Positions 1 to 13,500 are shown, counted from the first letter of the stretch. The stretch is 64,000 nucleotides of DNA from Trichobilharzia regenti (GCA_944472135.2 OX235270.1:41354352-41418351), one strand, 5' to 3'. Translations and numbers: made by a program. The notes: a model not told the origin generated them from the letters alone.

Positions 1-627
1 ACTATAAAAATAAAAAGAATATTATTTCGAACATCTATAAAAATAATTGACGGTTAGTAGGCAATGTGTTCTAAAAGGAAGGATAAAAGTTTACAAATTT
101 TCATAAAGGTCATAAAAGTGATATCTTTAGAAACCCATCATCACCTTCTCCCTGAAAAAGCTTCCATTAATTTCACGCTCACAGATTTCGAAGAGTATCC
201 AGAGCGTTAAACTAACAAACAGAAGTCTAGTCTGATCATAAATCAGCTAAAAACAAACTGAGGGTGGTGAAACTGTATAAATATCCCCATCCTTTTTTTG
301 TACTGAAATACACGCTCCAACGCCGCAGAGTTATTGGTCTCAGCTGAAAGGAAACTTCCTGTAGATTGTTAAACGTTCATTATCGTTAATTGATATTCGT
401 GTGAATTCGGGGCCATCGTACTATAGTGTTAAACTTCTGAAGACGACAGGAGAGAATCGGGGAAGGAATCACACCATAACACATAATTAGCCCCTGGAGA
501 TCGCTCTATTCCACATAAATCCAAGTATGGTTCTGTAGAAGACAGAAAATACAGTCAGGAAAATTCCCTGGATATGGTGATTTCAAACAACTTATCATCA
601 AAGGGATCGTGAATATTTGATGGTATG
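1..627. other. AT-rich stretch with no recognisable gene
   Basis: No long open frame, RNA gene or familiar transposon motif was seen in either direction. It ends where the first tRNA-headed SINE begins. Confidence 0.5.
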
Positions 628-905
628 AGATGCTTGGAGGCAATCGGCAGGAAGCCTTGGACCTAGGTTTCGTGCTAATTGGCACTAGTCAGCAAGGCGT
701 ATCTGCAACCTTGAAGGAACTGATGTCCCTTCTGAGATTCGAACCCGCGTTACCCAGTGCTGCAGTCAGAGACGTTACCACTGAGCTATTCAGGCACCGT
801 GATGGCGAGCTAGCTAGAATGGGGGTCACATTGCAACCTGACTGATAGAATTCAGTTTACACCAAGCAGAGGACTAGACGCATCACACTAGTTACTAGTG
901 TGAAA
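628..905 (-). repeat. SINE family A, copy 1 (tRNA-derived head)
   Basis: Read on the minus strand, this stretch has a pol III type A box (TAGCTCAGTGGTAACG) and a B box (GGTTCGAATC) with tRNA-like spacing, followed by a non-tRNA body ending near 630. A second copy lies in opposite orientation at about 11545-11872 and a decayed third at 18385-18600. The copies share the body words around 'aagcctTGGaCCTaGGTTTC'. The 71-residue plus-strand frame across it is a by-product of the repeat. The family name A is mine. Confidence 0.7.
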
Positions 906-1614
906 TCAAAAGATCGTAAGTATGTTACTCAGTGATGTTTTAGCCCTCTTTGGATAGGCAACAGTCGCCAAAATGGAACAGTGCACTCATATATGTTTCC
1001 ACAAAATATATGTACAGCGTTATTGCACCACGATGCCCGATATTCTACTCGCTTAGAGAACGTACACAGAAAGGTACCTAAAGCCATTATTGAGACAAAA
1101 CACCGAATGTATGACGGTCGTTCCCGAACGCTGGACTCTCAGAACAAGGAATAATTTGACAACGGCTGACAAAAAGTGATCGAACCAAACTAAATCAAAT
1201 GGGATGAAGTGCTGGAAAGGCAAATGTTACTCACCAGAGAAACTCAAAAGAAGTTGCAAGAGAGAAAGCAGTTCAATTTCATTCACCTCAGTGCCTGTGA
1301 AGTATAAAATTCCCTGCCGTGTGTCCCGCACTGTCAGGTGACAGCTTCACTAGGAGGCTAATCAACTACACATAGAAAGGTCTGCTCACACGTGTAGGCT
1401 CGGTCTACTTCTAGAGGACTATAATCTTATTACATTTATGCTAACTGTTTATTTCACTTAATTTACTCCTATTTATGCTCCCATCTCAGATTTTGTTTAC
1501 TTCCACTACTTTCTCCCTTTCTTGTTTCCGCCTCATCCTACCTGTCATATATACGATTTATTTTGCTATCTTTTACTTAATATATGTGTAAAACTTGGGC
1601 ACTGTGGTATTGAG

Positions 1615-1714
1615 TAATTCCATATTAGTTTGATTATTAAATTTATCACACAGTGAAACAGTATTGTATACTGGATGACGTTTCGAACACAATTTATTTT
1701 TCATAATCATATCA
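1615..1714 (+). repeat. Left inverted terminal repeat of PLE
   Basis: Matches the reverse complement of 2473-2572 over 100 bp with two differences. It contains the word TGACGTTTCGAACACA, which recurs (with one change) in the hairpin loop at 46689-46722. Confidence 0.85.
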
Positions 1715-2475
1715 TATCAATCCTAAAAGAAGCCTTAGAACTTAATAATTACCCGGATAAATTAGTCAAGAAATATGTAAGTAAATGTAAAAATAAAATA
1801 AATAATGATAACAGAGATAGTGATAATAATAATAATGATAACAATAATAATAATGGTAATAATAATAGTGATAATATTAATAACGACACCAGCAATAAGG
1901 AATGTAAATCATCAACAATAATTCCATACAAAGAAGGAACCTCGGAAGCCTTACGCAGAATTCTTAACAAGGCAGGAATAAAAGTGGCATTCAAACCCAC
2001 AAACTCAATTAGAAACAAGCTTTGTCGGTTAAAGGATCCTGTAGAGCCATTAAAACAAAACAATTTAGTTTATCTAATACCCTGCAATGATTGTGAGGTC
2101 AAATACATAGGTCAAACTAGTAGAACAGGGGCAGTCAGACTAGCCGAACATAAAAACCTAGCTAATCTAGATTGGTTGACCCGAATAAGATAAGAAATCT
2201 AGAGAGTAGTTCAGCTATACCACTCGCTACATGCAGTTACACACAACCATACAATAGGATGGTATAGGATGACAGTTTTAAAATCTAATGTCACAGGGTA
2301 TAGGGAGAGATTGATAACAGAAGCTTTGTTTATCGAATCAACTGCAAATACATGTGATAGGAATGATTCAACACCTGTCCCAGATATATGGAAAATTCTA
2401 CTGCCCATACAACAAATAGGAGAAGACAGAGAAAACTATAAAAATCAAATCTCGAAGTCGTGTGACAAAAATTGA
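1708..2475 (+). pseudogene. PLE reverse transcriptase C-terminus with GIY-YIG endonuclease, broken
   Basis: The frame starting near 1708 resembles the C-terminal PLE region: an RT thumb/linker stretch (LKEALELNNYPDKLV), a low-complexity asparagine/aspartate run, a conserved linker (IIPYKEGTSEALRRILNKAG), then the GIY-YIG core with a CxxC pair (YLIPCNDC, YIGQTSR, EHK). In-frame stops at 2191 and 2200 and a local frame disturbance to about 2235 break it. The domain end then resumes in the same frame (LHAVTHNHTIGW, RLITEALFIES) to the stop at 2473-2475. RT palm motifs are absent, so this is only the 3' part. GIY-YIG in PLEs nicks target DNA for integration. Confidence 0.8.
1795..1895 (+). repeat. 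AAT/GAT-rich microsatellite inside the PLE frame
   Basis: A run rich in AAT, GAT and AAC triplets that keeps the PLE frame open and codes mostly N, D, S and G. The pure minus-strand leucine/serine frame opposite it is a shadow. Confidence 0.75.
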
Positions 2476-2572
2476 TATGATTATGAACAATAAATTGTGT
2501 TCGAAACGTCATCCAGTATACAATACTGTTTCACTGTGTGATACATTTAATAATCAAACTAATATGGAATTA
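2473..2572 (-). repeat. Right inverted terminal repeat of PLE
   Basis: Inverted partner of 1615-1714. Because the two copies face each other, a single-stranded form could make a 100-bp stem around the 758-bp interior. Confidence 0.85.
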
Positions 2573-4159
2573 TCTTTTACTTATTTTGTCAACTCATTCT
2601 CTCAACTGCACTTTTAACACGTTAATACCGGATTTCCTAGAATTTTATTGGCTTATAAGTCAGTAATAACTTTCCAATATATTGAAGGAGTGTCAGGTGA
2701 AACAACGATCGCAAGTACTGCGTACGAATCATAGGATTCCCCCCAAAATAAATTAATAACTTTGCCCTTACTGCGTTCAGTCTAGAAGATAGAGTTGTAC
2801 AGTGGAATCTACGAAAGAGACTAAGATTAGATTCAAGACACCGAGCAGTTAGTGCCATGAAATCAATTATTTTATGCACTTTCATCACAAAGATATTAGA
2901 TACTAAATACTGTTCAAACATTAAAGCAACGTAATTTATTCACTGTCAAAAATTTATAGTCATCAACCCAACCAATCTTAACTCCATCCATGCTCATTTA
3001 ATCAAGGTAGTAAAACCTCTCAAAGCATTCTAGAATAAGTGGAGAGGCTTTAGTAATAAATACCTGAGTCTGTTGACAACAGTATTTGTCAAACAGAGAT
3101 TTCCTATATTTTAATGATAGGGTATTTGGTTTATGTCAACGTATTTACGGTTAAAACCTTATTCCAGACTGTTGATGCACTCCCTATCTACCGTATGCCT
3201 TCTAACAATCTAGTCAGTTCACTGGTTATAGTTTCCACTCAATTTTTACAAATGAACAAGAAGACTTCTTTATGATACATCTGGACATGAAGATAGTTTA
3301 AAACTCCACCCTCGTTAGGCATTTTATAATTGACCAACCACATAACAATGGTTAAATAGATCGGACAGTGAAACTGTGATGGGCTGAACAAACTTTATGA
3401 GCAGTCTCTCCCGCTCATCATCCATCCTTTTGAGTATCGCCGTGACACTATACTTCTTACTCTGATGGATCCCATAGGAAGATTAATTTTAGATGCTAAC
3501 GCGACAATCTAATGCTATTTTGTCGTTCTCTCTTCAGCCAGGTACAGCCTAAAAGATCAACGAAATATATGTACAACGAACATTTTAACGTACTTGCACA
3601 GGTGATGTGATATCAGTCAACAGGAGACGTCAAAATTAACAGTGTGCAAATTTGAAATGTTTAGAGACATTAGTAAAGGAGTTTCGCAATAAATGATATC
3701 ATCTTATTTTGCACGCACCACTGTCGTTCCTTCATTCGAATTTATAAAAGGTAGTAAATGTGTGAAACATGGAAATTTATTATTAACCATTCAATAAAGT
3801 TCAATAGCGAATAAAAGCTCTATATAAAATAGAAGCTTATTTTCTAACTAGCATTTACTTTTGTCAGTTTGAGCCTTTTATCCTTTCTAGGTCTACCGTT
3901 TGTGGCTTCATTTTTAGGAGCATTCCTACTGGTTAATACGTGTAGGTCAGTAATGGTTTAATAGCAACATCATAGTGGCCTAAACAACAGAACACAGTTT
4001 TACATGTTTCCGATCCGAACTCGTCAGCAGATTCAATAATGACTTGAGTTTGAGAGACCATGAAAAACTGAGTGAGGAAAAGGGTCTTTCTGGAAATCTT
4101 TATGTCGTGCAGAAGTACACTAAATGTGACACATTTCAAACGCTAAAGAGGACTAAAGA
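2573..4159. other. Intergenic stretch, nothing recognised
   Basis: Only short frames with no family resemblance were seen. No splice-flanked exon or transposon motif could be supported. Confidence 0.4.
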
Positions 4160-4330
4160 ACTGGCTAAACAAGCTGACTCACAATCGTACTTGGCTGAAC
4201 GGCCGTTGACTATCGGTGGAATTGCTGTATCACACCACCGATCTGGTAATGATAATCTGTTAACCTTAAACGTGTGGTGTTTAGAACTTTCATTGAAGCT
4301 AAAGTCAATCAGTTTGTTAGTCGCTGCTGA
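4160..4330 (+). repeat. Diverged interspersed repeat, copy 1
   Basis: Shares scattered but collinear words with the reverse complement of about 19480-19640. These include 'aatcgtacttg', 'ttgactatc', 'tagaattg/ggaattgc' and a 'gtgtggtg.ttaga.ctttc.ttg' block. The class is unknown. The 102-residue frame across it is probably a by-product. Confidence 0.45.
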
Positions 4331-5209
4331 AGACAGTTGTTATGGGAGATAGGTATTGAAAATTCGTACTAGGCTGTTCAGCTGTTTTGAAGTTTGTGTA
4401 ATAGGTGCGTATAACTTTGAGCATTGTAGCCATAACAACCAATCTTTTTAGTGATAGCACCTTAAACTAAAAAAATAACATCAAAATACAGAACTTACTG
4501 ATAAGCAGAACTAATCTAATAAGTAGAACAAGTGTATCATACTAGTAAAAACGTGAATAAGTGAGAAGACTTAACAGCATTCCAAAGACAGTTTAACACA
4601 GAGCATTTGCTGTGGAGAGTTTCACTATGACTAATTTATATGAACTGAGGGACAACAAAAGTAGTATGACTCACATATCCTGATATTCCTACTATCTGAG
4701 TTTATCTGCCAATAACCTCGACTAAATTACTAACCAGTCCTACACCCGCCTGCGAGTAGCAATGTATAAAACTCTAGGTGCAGATATCAAAACTAATGGG
4801 TGATATGAATGTTACACCTGGATTGTCAATAGTCAGTCGTACATATCAACAAGTCAAACGTGTAGTAAATAAACACTTTCTTTGTTGAGTACTGTTGCAA
4901 ATTAAGTTCCTACATTGGTCATGAAAATGAGTGGAAAGCTTTCCATTATATATTTATAGATAAAGACAAGGGAAAAATTTCTGAAGAACTATTGCACTTC
5001 ACCGTCCCTTTTATTCTTAGCCTATATGAATAATCAGTTAGAAAACTTAGACTCCTCGTTGTCGATTGTGATTACTTCAACCTTCATAAATTAAATTAGG
5101 GTAGGATTCAGTTGTATCAGATTCTTGCAAAATTTAAGTGATGAAGTGGTTGACGTAATTCAACTGCTGACATCGTGAACAAAAGTGCTGGAAAGGAAAA
5201 GAGACGCTT
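4331..5209. other. Intergenic stretch, nothing recognised
   Basis: No gene or repeat could be supported by reading either strand. Confidence 0.4.
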
Positions 5210-6350
5210 ATACGACACAAAAGTAAATGAAGAAGAACAGACCCCACAATAACCAAGTCTCTAAAAGGGAAGGTATTAACACAGATGAGACACGTGAAAA
5301 TTGATGAAGGAAAACCAATCACCAAAATGAGCAGAAGTGAGGAAACACTTAGCTTGTTATTTCAAAAGACTCTGGAATGGACAACTTTCCCCTCGTCCAA
5401 ATATACAGTCAGTAGACGCAGAACTACTAGTCAAAACCAACCTTCGACTAAAGCATATGTCTTGAAGACCTTAGAGTTACTAAAAACCAGAAGAAAACCC
5501 TTTCAAAAGCACTGGAGACGAATCCAGAGACCTCGGAGGGTATGGTCACAGTGCAACTGCAGGTATACAAGGAGAGAAAGGTATCGGCTGGAAGGCCACC
5601 GTGAGAAAATTCTAAAGAATAGGGAACTATGTCTACACACAAGAACTTGTACTGAATCGCGCTTCTGTTTATTGTAACTAAAATTGAACCGCATTACCCT
5701 CAGTGAAACAAATTGCGAGACTAGGCATTATTATCGAACAGAGTATAGGAGGGTAGTCAATTCTGTTTCCTAACTTCAACTTTTAGAAGACCATCGATCA
5801 TGAAGTAATCTGCAGAATTCCTCAACAGATCGGAATGCAGTACTTCAAGCAGAATAAACCTCTCTAAACATTTACGCAATCGTCTCATAAATCAATTAGT
5901 TCACGGGTGGTTTATTTCATGTAGCATAAATTCTAAGCTATAAGGGCAAAAACCATGAAGTTTGGAAATGAAGCAGTGAGGACAGAAGTGACGAAGATAC
6001 TCAAACTACAGCAATAATCACCATACACAAGAGAAACCTAAAGGATATCGTCTCCCTCACTTATCTGGACAGTATCATTTGAACTACAGGAGGCACATGG
6101 ATAAGGTTGCGACAGCCAGTTACGATCAGAAAAGCAAAACAGAACTTCATTAATCTGAAATTGGTATGGAGTTCAGTAGCACTCGGTATAAGATCCCGAT
6201 TTTCAAAATCAATATCAAGTCAGTGATTTTATTTGGTTCAGAGATTTAACGTAGATATGACTGTATATCTGCGAAGCGAATCAACTAGAGAAGATCAACC
6301 AAATAACTTGTATTAAGAAGTACTGATAATACTGAGGTTATTTGTTTCTG
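5210..6350 (+). pseudogene. Decayed RTE-clade LINE fragment (linker to RT C-terminus)
   Basis: Frame-shifted pieces on the plus strand follow the order of an RTE ORF. They are an EN-RT linker (KIDEGKPITK near 5300), an RT palm approach (a degraded 'DFxKAFDSVDREV' at about 5781-5830), then the segment after the ADD motif ('VSLTYLDSII', 'NFINLKLVW') at 6030-6190 and a C-terminal remnant to about 6350. Many stops and indels; clearly inactive. The same RTE group is seen at 12130-12965 and in the 52.5-64 kb satellite. It differs from the RTE at 13.9-17.5 kb. Confidence 0.6.
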
Positions 6351-6364
6351 GACTCCTGGAAAGT

Positions 6365-6603
6365 TCTTTTTATTCCTTTACGTTCCTAGTGGGACATAGG
6401 GTTTCAAGCTATAGGCTTGAAGTTTCAGTAGCAGTGGTCCTTACTTTTACGGGATGGGGCCACTAGCATCGTGCTCAAACTTCCCCTCTTCACCAGTCTC
6501 ATTATCGGCTTAGTTAGGCAAAGGAGTGCATCGGTCAACGATCAGACCTCGGACCACATGAGCGGTTGGCACGCATACTACCACTGTGCCACTGACGCAC
6601 CTG
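6365..6603 (-). repeat. SINE family B, copy 1
   Basis: On the minus strand it has an A-box-like word (GTGGCACAGTGGTAG) and a degenerate B box, then a body ending in the words 'cttgaaaccctatgtcccactaggaacgtaaagg'. It aligns end to end with 20543-20770 and its 3' end with 23621-23675. Confidence 0.7.
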
Positions 6604-7328
6604 GAGAGTAAGTAAGAAAAAATATAAAAGCGATAGGTCACTTTCGAAGGTATGACTACAGATGAATCAGAAATGCTTTAATTGTTCCCAAAGGGCAATC
6701 CGCTTTCTCTAGGAAATAACCAAAACCCATTCTATGTATAGACACTCAATTTTACAAAACAAACCTGCAGATATTCAGTCGCATGATCTTTATCGTAATC
6801 GATATGACTAACTGCATTTTAATTCCTTTGATACTTCACGTAACTACATAGTACCGTTATGTGATAACAAAAAGAGGTGAAGATGGGGCAACCACGGATA
6901 ACATTCCCTGATTACTGAACACTAACAAACGACTTATATGACAATTATCTTGCTTTAAAACAAGCAACTGAAAGTCCCAAGATTACAAAAACAAAACAAC
7001 CAACTGTTAGCGTTATTACTTTCGAAAAGTTATTTTATAATTTTGGTGATCGACTGATAGGAGTGTGAACAAACCCGTAGAAAAAAATTGAACGGGGCAA
7101 ATTATTCTCTGCTGAAAAAACTTAGAGTGAATGTGGATAACAAAGAATAATGATATTAGTGTGCTTATACAGGTGAAAAGGCAACATGAAAAATACAACA
7201 GCAAAACCAAGAAAACAGAACAGGATCACATGTTCGAAAATCAACAGTACTTCAAATGTTCACAAATCTACAGTGAATTCAGAGACATTACGTCACAATG
7301 GAATCTATTGTTGAAACAGGAAAAATTC
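6604..7328. other. Downstream flank of synaptogyrin, including its probable 3' UTR
   Basis: This is 3' of the synaptogyrin stop on the minus strand. No perfect AATAAA was seen on the minus strand, so the transcript end is not placed. Confidence 0.35.
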
Positions 7329-7589
7329 TTAGGGTTGATATCCACCCATTGTATCACCAGAGTACACACCGCCAAATCCCGCTCGGATATTACCGACATG
7401 ATAATCCATATTTGCATGCCCAGTAGGAGTGTCGGGATCCAATGGTCCTGGCCCTGTTGCATCGAGCATATTTGCATCATTGGAAAAGCCGTGATAGCCG
7501 GGTGAATTATCAGTTTCTCCGTAAGCAAAGTTAGAACATAGTGCTTCAGTTGCCTTATATGACTTGTATGTAAAATATCCGAGAATAAT
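7329..7589 (-). CDS. Synaptogyrin exon 4 (TM4 end and C-terminal tail)
   Basis: The acceptor is ...CTTTAG at 7591-7590 and the stop TAA is at 7331-7329. The 86 residues finish TM4 (IILGYFTYKSYKA) and give a tail rich in G, P, D, N and Y ending GGYQP, typical of synaptogyrin/SCAMP-type cytoplasmic tails. Confidence 0.85.
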   Translation of the reverse strand: MILGYFTYKSYKATEALCSNFAYGETDNSPGYHGFSNDANMLDATGPGPLDPDTPTGHANMDYHVGNIRAGFGGVYSGDTMGGYQP

Positions 7590-10500
7590 CTAAAGACGAA
7601 TAAAAGAACATTATTTCACATTTATGTTTTACATTCCACTAATGAGATTAGTGGTCAATAATTGGATTTGTTTGCATCAATTGTCAACGATATGAGCCAT
7701 CACAGAAGATCATTTTTAAGTGAAGCAAATCAGCATTTCAGTTCGGTTTTTTCGGATTATCGGTTGATAACACCGACCGATTATGCATACTTTTGATGGA
7801 ATAGGCTCATTCATTTTATGAAAAGCTGGCTATTGTTGTGATGATAGAATAATAAATGAACAGAAAAATATGAAACAACTAAAGTTAATCTTGGCTGATC
7901 AAACTGTTGATTCAGCTAAAATACAAAATACAGCTGTGTACAACTTTTGAAGCTTATAAAGGAAATACTTAAAATTTATATCAGTATGTAACCAAGCGAT
8001 GTTCGAAATCACGATCTTACTCTCACTTAAAGATTACTTATCTTGTTTATTAAACGAAAGACCTATTAAAAGAAACAATAAAACAAACCTACGCAAGACA
8101 TTAACTGGTTTCTGATGATTCTCTGGAACTTACCCATACAACCATAGTGAAGAATGTGAAGGCAATGGCACTACGAGGTCCATCCGCAGAAACAGCATTA
8201 TGCGTAAGAAAATCTGGTTTCGTGTTTTGCCAGCGATTACAAAGCAAACAAAATGCAACCAACCACAGGAAACTCCATAAACCTGTCAATTAGAAGACAT
8301 TACTTGATTAGCTATTTAAAAAACTTTAGCTTTGCATTTGTTGGGAATAGAAAATTCAGGAATGCTTTAATTCGTGCCTAATAAGCTTTCTGATAAATTT
8401 TCTGCGTGCTGTAGAACCACTCTTATTTAGTATTTAACAATATACACTTGATACAATATGAAGGATATGGAGACTAGATATCGTTGAGGAGCAATGAGGT
8501 GACTCAAATTTTCACGCAGTCACCTAAAAGCCTTCATTGGCAATGCTTACTTATCTTAACTAAGTAAGCTTAACATTTCATAACAAGCCAGTTGTTATTC
8601 TGACTACAAACAATGTGAGCAAAATATCCATCTTTCTCTATCACTCTGACCGCAAGAAACATCTCATTACATGAAAACAAAAGTTAATCTTCGATGCACG
8701 GAATAATCTCCGGAAGGATCATGTGATGAAGTAGGTTAGAAGTCAATCATCCTTTATAGATTCCTGTACGCACTTAGTACAGATAAAAACACACTAGTGT
8801 AAAGCGAATGGTAGTAAATATTTTCAGAAGTAGTAGTAACAACTATATATAATATAGTGAATTAAAGTTGTAGATGAGAGTCTTGCTGTACTTAATCAGC
8901 AAAACAAACACCCATCGATGAAATAAGAAAACCAGTTAGGATCAACATTTATCATAGACAGTTTCTGTTAGTTTACCAAATTTTCAAATATTTCGAATCA
9001 CAGTGAAAATGTAATGAACCACGATGACAGTTAAATGTCCTAGTATCTATAATAAATAGCTTAGCCGAAAGACAAGCAGCAATGTGTCAACAATGAAGAT
9101 AAGTTGCTGCTATATTGTATATTCAGTAAGAAAACCCACTCCAATAAATATTTAGACTTCGGAGCATTACACCCCATCAGCGCAAAGGTATCAGTTGTTT
9201 CAAGTCTTCTTAGACGAGCACACTTTTTGATAACGAATGCGAAAGAGAAAGAAGAAACATCCAACATTACTGGGACTCTCAAGCAAAACAACTACCCGAA
9301 GAACTTCATCAACAAAATCAACACTGACATCAAGTATGGTCGAAAACGAATTCCGAAACATGGACCTCAACAGTTGTCATTCCATATAGAACAGAGACGT
9401 CAGACGATATCAAAAGAATACTCAATAAGCAGGACATTAGAGTTTTCTTCAAAACATCAGACTCACTGCGAAACAACCTTGTCCATACAAAAGACCAGAT
9501 GGAAATGCAAAGGAAAGCTATAGTGAATAAGTTTGGTCTTGATAAAAGACTGGTAGGTAACAAAATTAAACTGTTGTATGAGGAATATTAAGACGTATCC
9601 GAACATCAGTGAATTTTATTAGTTACTAACATGGTTGAAAAAGTGTTACCATTACTGTCTAAAAGTCACAAAGTAAACAAGCAAAACGTTTGCTTGATAC
9701 TATACAAAGATGCTATCTATTTATCTGTAAAGTCTAAGACTAACAATTTAGCGTCAACCATTAAGTTTATCATAATCCCCTTTAGTCACTTAAGTAATCC
9801 GCACTAATTACTCTCACGAGTTTTGCCGATCAAATATATCCGTCTAAATAGTTATGATTCTCATTTCTCTTTGCATCTTAACATCTTAAAATACGCTTTA
9901 AAATCCCCGGAAATACCGATTAAGTCAAGAAGAAAATAAAAGAGAAATTCAGCGGAAATTTTCTTTATCGAAGAAATCATCATCAGAGGCTGTACAGTCG
10001 TATTTATATTCACCAAAGATGTATTGTGGTCTATTATTGAGTAATAGGTGGAAACATAATTGATATAATTACTCGGAAGTGGCTTTAGAAGTAAGAATAA
10101 GAGTTGTAAATCACGTGGTACTCAACGGCACAAAGTTAGAAATTTGATAAGGTTAAAATAGCTATTGAATGAGAAGCAATAAGCTTTATGACATAGCATA
10201 CATGATACTTTCATCTCAAAGATATGATTACAACCTGCGGTCAATTTCTAGATGAGCACAAAGCTTCAGCACACTTTATACGGAAAATGGACAGCATAGG
10301 TTGACAGCTGAGAATACGATTTGCCTAAAACTTGCTTAGGGGAGACCAAAACCCCATTGTTGAAATACAATGGTTAGCAGGTTTCAATTCGAATCAATTC
10401 ACGCGTGTAGAGACTGTTCAATTTATAAAATGTGTTCTCACATTTGACAAACAACTAAAAGTATCTACTTGAATCACAAAAATTAATCGAAATTCAAACC

Positions 10501-13500
10501 ATGGCACATGCTTACACCAGTTATTAAAAGCAACAATGACATCACTCAGTTTCAAAACTGCTTACAATATACGATTCACACTTTAGTGTGACATACATCC
10601 TTCGACAAAGTTCCATGACTCAAATACAAATTTCCTTGTAGGATTTCAAATAAAACCAACCCACACGGTTTGGACGTAAGTGACACCACCACCACGTAAA
10701 AAGTAACAGTATCAAGCTTCAAACTCATTTTTCATGATAGGTCGCATATTATTCCTTCATCCAAGGTGAAAAGATACTTCCTCAAGAACATTAAAGAAGT
10801 TGAACACTCTAAAGCTGGCGTAAAAGAAAACGAATAATACTTCTTATCGAAATATTAGGCTGAAAAACAAACTATACCCTCACGTCATCTCCCTACCTCT
10901 AATCTGTGACCTTGACCTGTAAACAATTGGAACTATTCATTATAATAAAGGTTTTTGTAGTTCCCAGTGAATGAAACACAAAACGATATTGGGAAATACA
11001 AAAGACCTTTATTATAGTGAATATCATACACCAAATGCCCAAATTTTTTTAAACTGTTAAAAGTGATCTTGGTTTGGACAATTTGAACAATATTGTAATA
11101 ATTTATGCTCTCCTGCCTTCTATACAAATGTGCACGACAAGTACGCGCGTCCGAAATATGTTGTGCAAATACATTACACGTTTCAGATGAAATAGATATT
11201 CCTATTGTTTTGTCGAAATGTATCAAGGTATTTTAATTGCCTTAAGAATCAATATGTTAAGCCAACAAAAAAATAATGTGGTACAGAAAATTACCTTAAG
11301 GTCAATTGTGCCTCCAATTTCGTAATGCTTCAACATTAAAATACAAATTGAATACAACAACGTACTATTTACACGATAGTTTATCGAACCAATAAATCAA
11401 TAAGACTATAAGAGGAACTATTTAAATTACGCAACTAGGTAGGAAAACGTTAGTAGTGACTGTTCCAAATTCACTTTTAAATATGCATAAGAAACATTCA
11501 CATTCTGAAATAATATCATGATGAAATCACCTGGAGTTTTAGAGAGAAGAATTAACAGCGAGTCATTTAGCATGGGAGCCACGGTGCAGACTTGACTGAT
11601 AGAACTTAGTCTGTACCAAATTGATTAGACACATGACATTAGTTACAACCTAGTGTCCAATTGGAATATTCATTACAATCCTACAGGTCAGTCGCGAGTC
11701 TAAATAACTCTGTGGTAACATCTCTGCCTGCAGCACCGGGTGCTGCGGGTTTGAATTTAAGATGGGACATGAGTTTTTTCAAGACTGCAGAAACGCTTGG
11801 CTGACTAGTGAGTGCCAACAAGTATGAAACCCAGGTCCAAGGCCTCTTGCCGATTGCTTCCATACATATTAGTTGGATTTTTACAGCTTTATACGCATTA
11901 ACTAAAAAATCTTACGATAAAGACCAACTCACTAAAGAATTTATAATATTCGGTCGATTACAGCACGAAACGAAAATTTACGTTATTACTCTTATGTGAA
12001 AATGTCAGGTTATACGGCTACAAAGGAAAATGCGTAGGTGATACTACTTCCCTTAAAAAATAATGACTTCAACTTATCGATTCTTATCTCTATCTCTAAC
12101 TAACTAACCACTTACCAATATATTTCTAGAATTATGAACCTAATTGTATGCAAAACCTACTCGCACGATCTCCATGTCACCCTTGGACGACCCACTCGTC
12201 ACTTCTCATACACTCGAATGTTGGCCTGGCGCGCAACGTCATTCAACGGTCTCCTCAGTGAATACTTGATCCATCTCCATTTTCTTTTACATATTTGGTG
12301 AACGATAGGTTCTTAGTTAGTTTGTTCCCGTAGTTTCTTGTTCCTAATTCGTAATCTTCAGCATGGAGTGAAGGCAGATGTTGATAAAAGTCTGAGGCGG
12401 CCTGTCGGAAATCCTTTTCGTGACACACAGTGCAAGTTTCTGACCCGTATAGAAGAACTGACTTCACATTGGTGCTGAAAATCCGAATCTTGTTGTTTAT
12501 GCTGAGTGCAGATTTCCAAAATGATTTGAGGTTGATGAAGACGTATCTTACCCTGCCGATTCTGGCTTTAACATCTTCATCTGCTCCGCCTGCTATTAAA
12601 ACGATGCTGCATAGATATGTGAATGAAGTGATCTCTTTCAAGTCTCTCCCATTGATACTGATTGGTGCTTGTTGATGTTGGTTGGTTATCTTCATCGCCT
12701 CGATCTCTTCTAAGTTAACTTAAATTCCGGTCTTTGCTGCTTCTTCTGAGAAATTGTTGGTTTGCGCCTGTAAGGTTTCGAGTTTATTTGACATAGGACA
12801 AGAATCGTCCGCTAACTCCAGACCTTCCAGAGTATTCTTATTGGTCAGACGTATTCCTGTCTTTTCACTCCACACAGTCTGACGCCTAATCCAGTCCACA
12901 TAGATTAGGAATATCATTGGTGATAATAGACACCACCTGCATGCACTCGCTGAGTTTTTCAACAAAATAATTAGTCAAGCAATATCGCATACGGCGAATT
13001 AAGTGATACAATCATATCATGAAAACCTCCCACTATTGGGCTAACTGAAAACCAAGTGGTGAATCACAGTTGAGCTTGCCACCTAGATGGCACTGAAAAA
13101 ATAAAACTTGACCACATTGAAACCTGACAAATAAGAGTTAAATCTTAGTGGAAAGCTCAGAAAACAAAACAAGAATTCTAAAAGAGAATTTGGAACAATG
13201 CAAAAGAAAGCAAGCTTCTTGTTGTTGACTAGACCTCGTCAAACTTCAACATAAAATTCATTACATCATAAGAATTAAATATAAACCAGTAAGTTAGGTG
13301 ATAACAAGAAAGTGCATGCACTTGCCTTGCAGCCTTAAAATTCTGTTTGACCTCTGGCGAATGATTAAGAACCCACTCTTAGAATTTTTCTTACCGAAAA
13401 AAATAACGTGATTTATTTAAATTGAATAATTCTATGCGAAATTTCGTATATTCAAGGGAAGTTTGAGACCTATTAAGAAACGATACTGTTCTAGGATGGA

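Larger units (their letters stand above)
1578..2572 (+). mobile_element. Penelope-like element tail bounded by inverted repeats
   Basis: A 5'-truncated PLE unit. Two 100-bp inverted repeats (1615-1714 and 2473-2572, two mismatches seen) enclose the C-terminal part of a PLE protein with its GIY-YIG endonuclease domain. PLEs typically carry repeated termini in direct or inverted order, so the layout fits the class. Words upstream of the left repeat (1578-1614) recur beside a lone terminus at 17797-17880. The coding part is broken, so the copy is dead. Confidence 0.8.

Noticed and set aside
1675..1700. Hammerhead core in the PLE terminal word (CTGGATGACGTTTCGAACAC, and CTGATGACGTTTCGAGCAC at 46684)
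   Set aside because: CTGATGA is present, but no paired stem II precedes the GAA, so the fold cannot form.
7268..7528. 86-codon minus-strand frame overlapping synaptogyrin exon 4
   Set aside because: It is in a different frame from the tail-coding frame that joins exon 3 in phase and ends GGYQP.
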